Positions 1-5,615 of a stretch of DNA of 5,615 nucleotides are shown one piece after another. The stretch spans positions 1 to 5,615 of the forward strand of contig CAOYAN010000043.1 in NCBI GenBank assembly GCA_948562205.1, read 5' to 3'. How positions within the stretch are numbered: the stretch's first letter is position 1; each line of letters opens with the position of its first letter. This DNA is from an uncultured Clostridia bacterium. Lineage in GTDB: Bacteria > Bacillota > Clostridia > TANB77 > CAG-465. The notes under the pieces are model-generated. The model worked only from the letters and a program-made list of their open reading frames with translations. It had not been told where the DNA came from and did no database searches. The position numbers and the translations under genes are program-made.

Positions 1-53
1 TACTCTTTCTATCTTTTTTGAGGATTTTTTACCCCAACTATTGACAAAGAGCC
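1..53 (-). mobile_element. Probable ISL3-family insertion sequence terminus (partial)
   Basis: Read on the minus strand from position 53 leftwards, the sequence begins GGCTCTTTGTCAATAG and continues with a GGGG run and an A-rich tract. A terminal inverted repeat beginning GGCTCTT is typical of ISL3-family elements, so 53 would be the outer tip and the body of the element would lie left of the window. No transposase can be assigned: only about 30 bases of interior are present, with no clear coding frame. The tip contains TTGACA on the plus strand (41-46), a perfect -35 hexamer pointing outward. ISL3 elements normally make an 8-bp target duplication; the adjoining outer bases are GGCAATTC (54-61). 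Recognition is from memory of family ends, without a partner repeat in view, so it is tentative. Confidence 0.45.
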
Positions 54-78
54 GGCAATTCTAACTACTTCTAGCAAA

Positions 79-149
79 CTATTTCTTATTATTTATTTCT
101 TTTACAAAAATAAGCATAAAAGAAATAATACAAGGATTAATTCCCCCAA
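79..149 (-). pseudogene. Tiny hydrophobic peptide frame, type I toxin-like, probably frameshifted
   Basis: A TTG codon at 149-147 lies 8 bases after a perfect GGAGG (162-158). It opens a 15-codon frame, MGELILVLFLLCLFL, ending at TAA 104-102. In the adjacent frame the sequence continues as VKEINNKK and stops at TAG 81-79. A hydrophobic segment followed by a short lysine-rich tail is the usual build of type I toxin and holin-like peptides of Firmicutes. One added base near 103-110 would join the two parts into a peptide of about 23 residues, so this may be a frameshifted relic. It could also be a real 15-residue peptide. The strong promoter and the hairpin on the ribosome binding site directly upstream are the best reason to take it seriously. 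There is no homologue I can name, and the frame itself is too short for statistical support. Confidence 0.3.
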
Positions 150-154
150 TATAG

Positions 155-177
155 TCACCTCCAATCTTGGATGGTGA
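155..177 (-). promoter_or_regulatory. 5' leader hairpin sequestering the Shine-Dalgarno sequence
   Basis: On the minus strand TCACC (177-173) pairs with GGTGA (159-155), and TCCA (171-168) pairs with TGGA (163-160). The result is a 9-bp stem with one bulged A (172) and an AGAT loop (167-164). The 3' arm is the ribosome binding site GGAGGTGA itself, so translation of the following small frame would be blocked while the stem is closed. Such intramolecular anti-SD pairing at the extreme 5' end is known for type I toxin mRNAs and some attenuated genes. The stem is not followed by a T-run, so it is not a terminator. Confidence 0.6.
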
Positions 178-181
178 ACTT

Positions 182-210
182 ATTATACCATTTTTCTAAT
201 TTAACATCAA
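182..210 (-). promoter_or_regulatory. Strong sigma-A promoter with extended -10, reading leftwards
   Basis: On the minus strand TTGATG (210-205) is separated by exactly 17 bp from TATAAT (187-182), and TGG immediately precedes it, giving the extended TGnTATAAT form. Transcription would start near 175-179, right at the base of the Shine-Dalgarno hairpin, so the transcript would have almost no leader before the stem. The promoter lies beyond the stop of the DUF1287 pseudogene and therefore serves the small locus to its left, independent of the operon. Confidence 0.65.
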
Positions 211-298
211 GAAAAATTTAAATTTTATTTTTAACTAATTAATTTTTATGTTACTATTTAAGAGCAAGTTAACTTTTTATTTATATATCATGTCCTTT
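211..298. other. AT-rich spacer after the operon, no terminator seen
   Basis: This stretch follows the operon's last stop codon on the minus strand. It has only A/T palindromes such as AAAATTTAAATTTT around 212-225, with no GC stem followed by a T-run. No convincing rho-independent terminator or gene is visible, so operon transcripts might continue into the small locus. Confidence 0.5.
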
Positions 299-961
299 TC
301 ATCTATAATGCCCTGTTATAGGTACAAAATTTATATATATTTCAAGTATATTCTCTTCTCTTTTGGGTTGGCCAGAGTTATGTATTAAATATGGAACACC
401 ATTTTTATTTCTTTTATCAGATATAATAACTATATGAGAATAATCCTTACAAATATTACTATATCACTTGGTTACCATTTGTCTATTTCATATATATCAT
501 TTGTAAGTATAGTAGCATGTCTATCAAAAAATACTTTTAAATTTCTTACTCTTCTAAAATCAATATTTTTATCTTGTTTTCCATTTGTAGAAGGATATAA
601 TGATATATTACTACTTATATCTTCATCTACCATATCTTTTAAATTATATCCAGCATTTTTAAAAGCTCTCCATACAACATCTGTACACACTCCAATACTA
701 TCATCTAGATATCCACCAACAGTATATGAAGTGGCTACATATTTAGGTTTATTTTCAGCATCCCTTCTTGCTCCAAGCATTATATCTGTATAATCATCAA
801 TACCATTTTGATTTTTATCATTACTACTTTTTATTACTTTAATATTAAAATCCTCTGCACTATATACTTTTTTAGGAATAAATCCTAAAATATTCAAGAC
901 TTCAAAAATAACTATAATCATAAAAATAATTACCTATTATTTTTATAAGCCTTTTTAACAT
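299..961 (-). pseudogene. DUF1287-family secreted protein, broken by a nonsense and two frameshifts
   Basis: The intact ancestor would be about 220 residues. The start is ATG 961-959, encoding MLKRLIKIIGNYF, then an extra T at 922 (run 922-926) shifts frame into MIIVIFEVLNILGF. Together these make a good signal peptide or N-terminal anchor. The mature part has DKNQNGIDDYTDI (a calcium-loop-like motif), GVCTDVVWRAFKNAGY, NIDFRRVRNLKVFF and EIDKW, all DUF1287 landmarks with the invariant Cys-x-Asp. A TAA at 474-472 replaces the expected Gln (CAA). PSDIVIF follows, then one missing base at about 450/451. The next frame gives KDYSHIVIISDKRNKNG, PYLIHNSGQPKREENIL and the family ending ITGHYR, stopping at TGA 301-299. 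DUF1287 function is not established; the conserved Cys and His residues recall NlpC/P60-like folds acting outside the membrane. A shortened protein from 921 to 472 could still be translated but lacks the His-containing half. Identification of the family is confident. Confidence 0.9.
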
Positions 962-966
962 ATACA

Positions 967-972
967 CACCTA
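967..972 (-). promoter_or_regulatory. Ribosome binding site overlapping the upstream stop codon
   Basis: TAGGTG (972-967) contains the TAG stop of the second ABC gene and the AGG core that would serve the DUF1287 ATG at 961. This points to translational coupling and supports 961 rather than 921 as the ancestral start; the ATG at 921 has only a distant AGGT (935-932). Confidence 0.6.
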
Positions 973-2673
973 CTTTTGTAATATTTGATAGTATTTGTTA
1001 GTTTGCATTAGTTTTTTATGCGTTCCCTCTCCTACTTTTTTACCATTATCTATTACTATTATTTTATCAGCAGACCTCATAAGTTTTGGTTTATGTGTAA
1101 TCATTAAAACAGTATGATCTTTTTTTAAGTCTTTTAAAATCTTAATAATTTGTTTTGATGTATTTGGATCAAGAGATGATGTTACTTCATCAAATAACAA
1201 TATTTCTGATTTTGATAAAAGTGTTCTTGCAATAGCAAGTAACTGTTTTTGCCCTGTAGAAATATTTGCTCCATCTTTTAAGAGTTTAGTATTATAGCCT
1301 TTAGGAAGACTCATTATATAGTCATGTATTCCTACCCTTTTACAAGCAGCTATTTGATTTTCTTTATTTGAATCTACTAGATTTAAATTTTCCCTAATAC
1401 TCATATCAAATACAAATGGTCTTTGTGTAACAATTGAAACATTAGAAGAATATACCCTTTTAGTATATTCGTAAATATCAGTACCATCAATATATGCGTG
1501 ACCTGAATCTACCTTATATAGTCTTAACAGTATCTTAAATATTGTACTTTTTCCACTACCACTCTTTCCAACAATTGCAACAAACGATTTTGCGTCTATA
1601 TCAAATGATACATTTTTAAGTATCTTCTTGTCTTCATATGTAAAATTTACATTATCAAAAGTAATGTTACCTATAATATCATCATTTGCATTTTTTCCAA
1701 ACTCTATCATATTTTCAGTTGAATAATTTAAAATTTGATGTATTCTATTTACTCTTACTTCATTTGCAGATATTTTATTAATTTTATCAAATAATTTCTT
1801 ACCTTTAGATATTATTTCATCTACATATCCAATTACAAGTATTACAATAGATGTAGCAATGATTCCTTTGCTTGCCATATATATTAAAATAGCATAAATT
1901 ATTAATTTCCCAATACCAGTAAACATTGGCGCTATTACTTGTGCTCTATCATTATATATTCTCTTTCTAAAATAGTTTTTGCTCCAATTTCTTTTTATAA
2001 CATCAAAATGACTATTTAAATCCTCTTCCATATTAAAAGATTTTATCTCTTTTGCTCCATCAATAACTTGTCCTAAAAGTCCAACTATCTTATCTTGCGC
2101 AGCTCTTTGTCCTGCTAAATATCTCTCTTTTGGTTTTAAATTAATAGAAATATATAAAAGATATAAAATCTCTAATACTAAAGCTACAGCTCCTATATAT
2201 TTACTTACTCCAAAAAGTATTACAAGAGATGCTATAACACTAAATAAATGAGCTATTGCATCAAATAAGAAATCGGGTATTTGCATTACATTTCCAACAT
2301 CGTTAAATGCAGTATTTACTATAAAAGAAGATGTCATATCCTTTGCATAGTTTTCATCTATCATAGATATTTTTTTCATAATTCCCTGTTGCAATGCATT
2401 ATGTGTATATTCAGCAAATTTTGCATATGCAACATAATTTAAATGATGACAAATATTATACACAAAAAAACATAATCCAAGAATACATACCATAACAAGT
2501 GTAGTATAATAATCTTTACTTGTTGCATACTCAACAATTCTTGCTGCAAAGTATGGTAAAGTAAGTAAGCTTATACTTCTTGCAAATGCTGTCACTAGTA
2601 GAAATATTAATAGTTTTTTATTAGTAACTTTTAGTGAAAAAAATTTTTTTATAATCTCATAGTATCTAATCAT
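970..2673 (-). CDS. ABC half-exporter, subunit with intact catalytic residues and ISTGQ signature
   Basis: A 567-residue type IV ABC exporter half: six membrane segments (roughly residues 20-45, 57-79, 138-157, 159-178, 247-267, 268-287) then an ATPase domain from about residue 335. Visible motifs are A-loop Tyr346, Walker A GKSGSGKST (369-377), Q-loop Gln417, signature ISTGQ (471-475), Walker B ILLFDE with Asp495 and catalytic Glu496, D-loop SLDP, and switch His527 in ITHKP. Only the signature departs from consensus (Thr for the first Gly of LSGGQ), so this subunit should supply the active Walker face while its own signature closes the degenerate site. The ATG at 2673 overlaps the previous gene's end (ATGATTAG) and has an excellent AGGAGG 8 bases upstream. 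The NBDs of the two genes are very alike (CKRVGIHD.IMSLPK in both), so the pair arose by duplication. It is likely an exporter of a small molecule, peptide or lipid; siderophore importers of the YbtPQ type share this fold and cannot be excluded. Confidence 0.9.
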   Translation of the reverse strand: MIRYYEIIKKFFSLKVTNKKLLIFLLVTAFARSISLLTLPYFAARIVEYATSKDYYTTLVMVCILGLCFFVYNICHHLNYVAYAKFAEYTHNALQQGIMKKISMIDENYAKDMTSSFIVNTAFNDVGNVMQIPDFLFDAIAHLFSVIASLVILFGVSKYIGAVALVLEILYLLYISINLKPKERYLAGQRAAQDKIVGLLGQVIDGAKEIKSFNMEEDLNSHFDVIKRNWSKNYFRKRIYNDRAQVIAPMFTGIGKLIIYAILIYMASKGIIATSIVILVIGYVDEIISKGKKLFDKINKISANEVRVNRIHQILNYSTENMIEFGKNANDDIIGNITFDNVNFTYEDKKILKNVSFDIDAKSFVAIVGKSGSGKSTIFKILLRLYKVDSGHAYIDGTDIYEYTKRVYSSNVSIVTQRPFVFDMSIRENLNLVDSNKENQIAACKRVGIHDYIMSLPKGYNTKLLKDGANISTGQKQLLAIARTLLSKSEILLFDEVTSSLDPNTSKQIIKILKDLKKDHTVLMITHKPKLMRSADKIIVIDNGKKVGEGTHKKLMQTNKYYQILQK

Positions 2674-4411
2674 TACTAAAACCTCCTATCCTACTTGGAG
2701 ACTTTCTAGCATTTAATAACTGATAAGTAATATTTGTTTTAATTAACTCGCTATGCTTTCCATCTCCTGCAACCTTTCCTTTTCCTAAAACAATAATTCT
2801 ATCAGCCACTTTCATAAGTTCTGGCTTTTTAGTAACCATAATAATTGTATGATCCTTTTTTAGTTCTTTTAAAAGTTTTGGTATCATTTTAGCCGTATCT
2901 GGATCAAGAGATGTTGAAATATCATCTAAAAGTAGAATTTCAGATGTTGAAAGTAATGTCCTTGCAATAGATATTAACTGTTTTTGCCCACCTGATATAT
3001 TATTTGCATTTTCTCTTAAAACTGTATGATAATTTTTAGGAAGACTCATTATAAAATCATGTATTCCTACTCTTTTACAAGCCTCTATTTGATGCTCTAT
3101 GCTTTTATCTAAAAAGTCTAAGTTTTTCTTTATACTCATATTAAATATAAATGGTTTTTGATTAACTACTGATACATTAGTAGAATATACTTCTTTTGTA
3201 TAATCATAAATATCAATATCATCTATTAAAATTTTTCCTGAGTCTACTTTATATAACCTCAAAAGTAAATTTATAATAGAAGTTTTACCACTACCACTCT
3301 CTCCTACTATTGCAGTAACAGTATTTTGTTTTACTTTCAAATTAAATTTATTTAATATTTTCCTATCTCCAATACTAAATACTACATCTCTAAATTCTAC
3401 TTTACCAACAATATCATCTTTTGGATTATCACCATATAACAAGTTTTCACTACTTTTATAATTTAGTATATCATTTATTCTTGTAACGGCATTATCTACC
3501 TCTCTAATTGCAAAAGCAGGTTTTAAAAAATCGTCTAAATAATCCACTAAATACTCATGATATGAAATAATTAGTACAAGTACATCAATAGTAATTTTTT
3601 CTTCTATCATCATAAATATTAAGAAAAAATACAAAATTATTCTACAAAGATAAGTTATAAATCTTATATCATTATCTCTTAGAGTAATAAAATGTCTTTT
3701 TGTTAAATAATTTTTACTAAAACTTTTTTGTATTCTCTTTAATTTAGTATCCATTTTTGAAAACATATTAAATGTTTTTATCTCTTGCAAGCCTGAGAGC
3801 ATTTGAGATAAAAGACTACTATAATTATCGTCATCATGCTTTACTTTTTGATGAAATAATATAACATTTCTATCTGCTGAAACTGAAACTTTAATATATA
3901 TAACTGCATAAAGTAAAAATATCAAAGCAAGATATACATTATATGATAATACAATTGCAAAAAGTCCAACTATTTGAATTATGGTAGTTAAAAATTCAGA
4001 AATTTGATCTACTGCATCTCCTATATCTATTACTTCCTTATTAATAGAATTCATAAGTCTTCCTTTTGGAATTTTTCTTGTAAATCCATCATCTACAGTT
4101 AAAAGTTTATTTAATATTCTACTTTGCATTGAATAATAGCTATTTTTCATATTAAATCCATATAGTTTATAATTTGCCATTAATGTAACATTATATAACA
4201 GATAAACAATGGCAAAAGCTACAAGACTTATGTATGACATGTTAAAATTACCTATACTTATATACTTTATAATCATTGCTCCAACAAAAGGCAGACTCAA
4301 AGAAAATGATTTATATAATATTGCTGTTATAATCGTAATGTATATATATTTTTTCTTTATTTGTATTAGACTAAGATATCTTTTTATAAAATTATAATAT
4401 TCTTTTATCAT
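2666..4411 (-). CDS. ABC half-exporter, degenerate-site subunit
   Basis: A 581-residue ABC exporter half: six hydrophobic segments (about residues 22-44, 58-80, 139-158, 160-178, 251-270, 274-294) and an ATPase domain from about 336. Walker A is GESGSGKTS (370-378), Q-loop Gln418, signature ISGGQ (472-476), D-loop SLDP. Three catalytic positions are altered: the Walker B reads LLLDD, so Asp497 stands where the catalytic Glu should be; the switch His is Lys528 (VTKKP); and the A-loop Tyr is Ile347. This is the known pattern of the degenerate subunit of heterodimeric exporters such as TM287/288, TmrAB and BmrCD, although Lys at the switch position is unusual. Its intact ISGGQ would complete the active site with the partner's Walker motifs. 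The start at 4411 has GAGG (4422-4419) 7 bases upstream, and the gene lies 27 bp after the methyltransferase stop. The C-terminal tail SPSRIGGFSND is encoded over the next gene's ribosome binding site. Confidence 0.9.
   Translation of the reverse strand: MIKEYYNFIKRYLSLIQIKKKYIYITIITAILYKSFSLSLPFVGAMIIKYISIGNFNMSYISLVAFAIVYLLYNVTLMANYKLYGFNMKNSYYSMQSRILNKLLTVDDGFTRKIPKGRLMNSINKEVIDIGDAVDQISEFLTTIIQIVGLFAIVLSYNVYLALIFLLYAVIYIKVSVSADRNVILFHQKVKHDDDNYSSLLSQMLSGLQEIKTFNMFSKMDTKLKRIQKSFSKNYLTKRHFITLRDNDIRFITYLCRIILYFFLIFMMIEEKITIDVLVLIISYHEYLVDYLDDFLKPAFAIREVDNAVTRINDILNYKSSENLLYGDNPKDDIVGKVEFRDVVFSIGDRKILNKFNLKVKQNTVTAIVGESGSGKTSIINLLLRLYKVDSGKILIDDIDIYDYTKEVYSTNVSVVNQKPFIFNMSIKKNLDFLDKSIEHQIEACKRVGIHDFIMSLPKNYHTVLRENANNISGGQKQLISIARTLLSTSEILLLDDISTSLDPDTAKMIPKLLKELKKDHTIIMVTKKPELMKVADRIIVLGKGKVAGDGKHSELIKTNITYQLLNARKSPSRIGGFSND
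2682..2687 (-). promoter_or_regulatory. AGGAGG ribosome binding site inside the upstream ABC gene
   Basis: AGGAGG (2687-2682) lies within the last codons of the first ABC gene and 8 bases before the ATG at 2673. It fixes the start of the second ABC gene and, with the 8-bp gene overlap, indicates coupled, balanced synthesis of the two half-transporters. Confidence 0.8.
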
Positions 4412-4438
4412 ATGTACACCTCAATTTTCATATAAACC

Positions 4439-5302
4439 TTATTTTAACCTCTTTATAATTGTTCTCATATTGTCATCATCTATAAATTCATTTATTACTT
4501 CAAATCTATCTTCTGGCAATATTTCCTCTATAAACTCAAGAGATGGTACATAATAGAATTTTCCACCTATTTTTAATGAATTAAGTATTCTCATAAAAGC
4601 TTTAGCATACTCTACATATTCTCCCTCATCACTTAAATGATTTTTTAGAAAGTGTTTTGTAAAACTAAGATTCGATAAAATAATATCATATTCCATTTCT
4701 CCAAAATCTTTTTCAAGCCAATCTTCTTTTTCTAAGAAATCACTGTCCTCTACATCAATATCAATTCCATATGCTGATATATTTTTACTTCTTAGATATT
4801 TTACTACACTAGCATCCTTTCCACATCCAATATCTAATACTTTTCCTTTTATATCAGACTCTTCTACACCTACTATATTAAGTATAAAAGATGGACTATA
4901 TCCTACTACTTCTACTTTCTCATGACCACAACACCCATCTTTTCCAACATTTTCAATAAATTTTTTTACTCTATTAAAATGTGATTTTGTAATTTGCATT
5001 TCATTTAAACTCTCATTTGATATCTCTTCTATTAGCTTTTCATACAACTTTAAAATATGAAATGTATCATGTTTAGTAAAATTTATACTTTTATCACCTT
5101 TCAAAAATTGTTCCATAAAGTTTTTAGATAACATTTCAATTAATTTGTTATATAATATATCATCTAGACCATCAATTATTTTTTCTCTCTCATAAGGTAT
5201 TTTATCTACAGATATACTATCTTCTTTATTTAACAAAATATCTTGAAATCTAGCTCCTTCAAAATTTGTTATTATATACATATATATTCTATCTAATTCC
5301 AT
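4439..5302 (-). CDS. Class I SAM-dependent methyltransferase, substrate unknown
   Basis: The protein has 287 residues. The C-terminal half is a Rossmann methyltransferase: motif I KVLDIGCGKDA (154-164) for S-adenosylmethionine, an acidic end of strand 2 in YGIDID (178-183), motif IV-like YDIILSN (205-211), and the post-motif LKIGGKFYYVP (243-253). The first 120 residues are helical and acidic, without a domain I recognise; they may bind the substrate. Between the halves is a C-C-x-H cluster (GCCGHE, Cys124, Cys125, His127) that could bind metal or be catalytic. There is no signal peptide, so it acts in the cytoplasm. It is the first gene of the operon, with AAAGGAG 8 bases upstream of the ATG, and is followed after 27 bp by the two ABC subunits, so it probably methylates whatever they export or a cell target related to it. 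O-, N-, C- or S-methylation cannot be told apart from sequence. Family call is strong, role is inference. Confidence 0.85.
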   Translation of the reverse strand: MELDRIYMYIITNFEGARFQDILLNKEDSISVDKIPYEREKIIDGLDDILYNKLIEMLSKNFMEQFLKGDKSINFTKHDTFHILKLYEKLIEEISNESLNEMQITKSHFNRVKKFIENVGKDGCCGHEKVEVVGYSPSFILNIVGVEESDIKGKVLDIGCGKDASVVKYLRSKNISAYGIDIDVEDSDFLEKEDWLEKDFGEMEYDIILSNLSFTKHFLKNHLSDEGEYVEYAKAFMRILNSLKIGGKFYYVPSLEFIEEILPEDRFEVINEFIDDDNMRTIIKRLK

Positions 5303-5310
5303 AATTTTTT

Positions 5311-5317
5311 CTCCTTT
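5311..5317 (-). promoter_or_regulatory. Ribosome binding site of the methyltransferase
   Basis: AAAGGAG (5317-5311) is placed 8 bases before the ATG at 5302. No other in-frame start nearby has such a site, which settles the start of the operon's first gene. Confidence 0.8.
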
Positions 5318-5338
5318 AAAATAAACAGATTTTTATAC

Positions 5339-5367
5339 ATTATATTACATATTTATACTTTTTTCAA
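5339..5367 (-). promoter_or_regulatory. Sigma-A promoter of the methyltransferase-ABC-DUF1287 operon
   Basis: TTGAAA (5367-5362), a 17-bp spacer and TATAAT (5344-5339) form a near-consensus promoter on the minus strand. Initiation near 5332 would leave a leader of about 30 bases before the methyltransferase ATG, too short for a riboswitch. No clear operator palindrome overlaps it; an ACAC-AAATTT-CACAC stretch sits just upstream (5371-5385) but is only symmetric over its AAATTT core. The operon therefore looks constitutive unless a regulator encoded elsewhere binds here. Confidence 0.75.
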
Positions 5368-5560
5368 GACACAAATTTCACACTATCAAGCTAAAATAAT
5401 AAATAATTTTTTAACAAATAATTTTTTACTTGTAACCAGGCATTCTCAACATGTATAACAATTTAAAAACATAATATTTTCCAACACTTACAGCATATTT
5501 TGTATTATAAAATGCTTATATTTATTAATATAACTGAATTTAAGTAGTTTTATATCTTTA
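5368..5560. other. Intergenic region upstream of the operon, no gene seen
   Basis: Both strands give only very short frames (for example eight codons from an ATG near 5455 on the plus strand). None has a ribosome binding site, and none resembles a precursor peptide for the downstream methyltransferase and exporter. Apart from one weak AT-only inverted repeat the stretch is featureless. Confidence 0.5.
5492..5516. repeat. AT-rich imperfect inverted repeat
   Basis: AGCA (5492-5495) plus TTTT (5498-5501) pair with AAAA (5509-5512) plus TGCT (5513-5516), giving an 8-bp stem with a two-base bulge and a 7-base loop. There is a loosely T-rich tail on the plus strand. It could be a weak terminator for something to the left or a protein-binding site. 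With so few GC pairs in such AT-rich DNA, chance is also possible. Confidence 0.3.
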
Positions 5561-5615
5561 TGGTAACTTGAAAAAGTAAGTTCCAGTTTGCAAAAGTAAA
5601 ATCCATTTGTAAAAA
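5561..5615. mobile_element. Probable IS21-type element end (partial)
   Basis: From TGGTAACTTG at 5561 the sequence runs into tandem copies of a unit with core TTGnAAAAGTAA and continues past the window edge. IS21-family elements begin with TG and carry several direct repeats of about 20 bp at each end as transposase binding sites, which fits. The istA/istB genes would lie to the right and are not visible. The alternative is an iteron array of a plasmid replicon, which has similar unit length. The assignment rests on architecture alone. Confidence 0.4.
5568..5615 (+). repeat. Tandem direct repeats, period 19-20 bp
   Basis: Three units follow each other: TTGAAAAAGTAAGTTCCAGT (5568-5587), TTGCAAAAGTAAAATCCAT (5588-5606) and TTGTAAAAA (5607-5615, cut by the window end). 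The first two agree at most aligned positions, sharing TTGnAAAAGTAA and TCCA. The repeat is directly visible; whether it is an IS end, iterons or an operator array depends on what lies to the right. Confidence 0.75.

Noticed and set aside
41..69. Plus-strand promoter built on TTGACA 41-46
   Set aside because: The hexamers at 16-18 bp spacing (AACTAC, ACTACT, CTACTT) do not resemble TATAAT, so only the -35 element is real.
155..177. Rho-independent terminator
   Set aside because: The stem has GC pairs but no T-run follows on either strand; its arm is the Shine-Dalgarno sequence, which explains it better.
434..793. Plus-strand 119-codon open frame
   Set aside because: It lies opposite the DUF1287 pseudogene, whose minus-strand translation matches family motifs on both sides of the lesions; the plus-strand frame has no ribosome binding site and no recognisable domain.
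4209..4397. Plus-strand 62-codon open frame, hydrophobic
   Set aside because: It is antisense to the membrane-spanning N-terminus of the first ABC gene; AT-rich membrane codons give hydrophobic antisense frames by chance and there is no ribosome binding site.
5303..5340. SAM or other riboswitch in the operon leader
   Set aside because: The leader from the predicted start site to the ATG is only about 30 bases and A/T-only, too short for any known riboswitch.
5303..5560. Precursor peptide gene upstream of the methyltransferase
   Set aside because: All frames on both strands in this stretch end within about ten codons of any ATG and have no ribosome binding site or Cys/Ser/Thr-rich core.

Overview
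The window is about three-quarters A+T, uses ATA- and AAA-rich codons, has strong GGAGG-type ribosome binding sites and consensus sigma-A promoters. This suggests a low-GC Firmicute, most likely a member of the Clostridia (for example Peptostreptococcaceae or Clostridiaceae). The genus cannot be fixed from the sequence alone, and Fusobacteria have a similar composition.

Layout, right to left (every real gene is on the minus strand). At 5561-5615 a short tandem direct repeat (period 19-20 bp) runs off the window and looks like the multi-repeat end of an IS21-type element. After about 190 bp without a gene comes a good promoter (5339-5367). It drives a tight operon: a class I SAM-dependent methyltransferase (5302-4439), two ABC half-exporters (4411-2666 and 2673-970, overlapping by 8 bp), and a secreted DUF1287-family protein (961-299) that is now a pseudogene. 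Position 1-298 holds an unusual small locus, also on the minus strand: an extended -10 promoter, a 5' hairpin that buries a perfect Shine-Dalgarno sequence, and a tiny hydrophobic reading frame. It resembles a decayed type I toxin gene and abuts what looks like the terminus of an ISL3-type insertion sequence (1-53).

The two ABC subunits carry complementary degenerate motifs. One has Asp at the catalytic Glu, Lys at the switch His and no A-loop Tyr, but an intact signature. The other has intact catalytic residues but an ISTGQ signature. Together they should form one active and one dead ATPase site, the hallmark of an asymmetric heterodimeric ABC exporter. With a methyltransferase as first gene of the unit, the simplest reading is a modify-and-export or resistance cassette for a small molecule, peptide or lipid; the substrate is unknown and no precursor peptide is visible in the window.

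The DUF1287 gene has three independent lesions (an extra T, a CAA-to-TAA stop, a missing base), all of which can be located by reading the family's conserved motifs across frames. Together with the decayed small locus and the mobile-element ends on both sides, this suggests an accessory region being eroded at its left edge.
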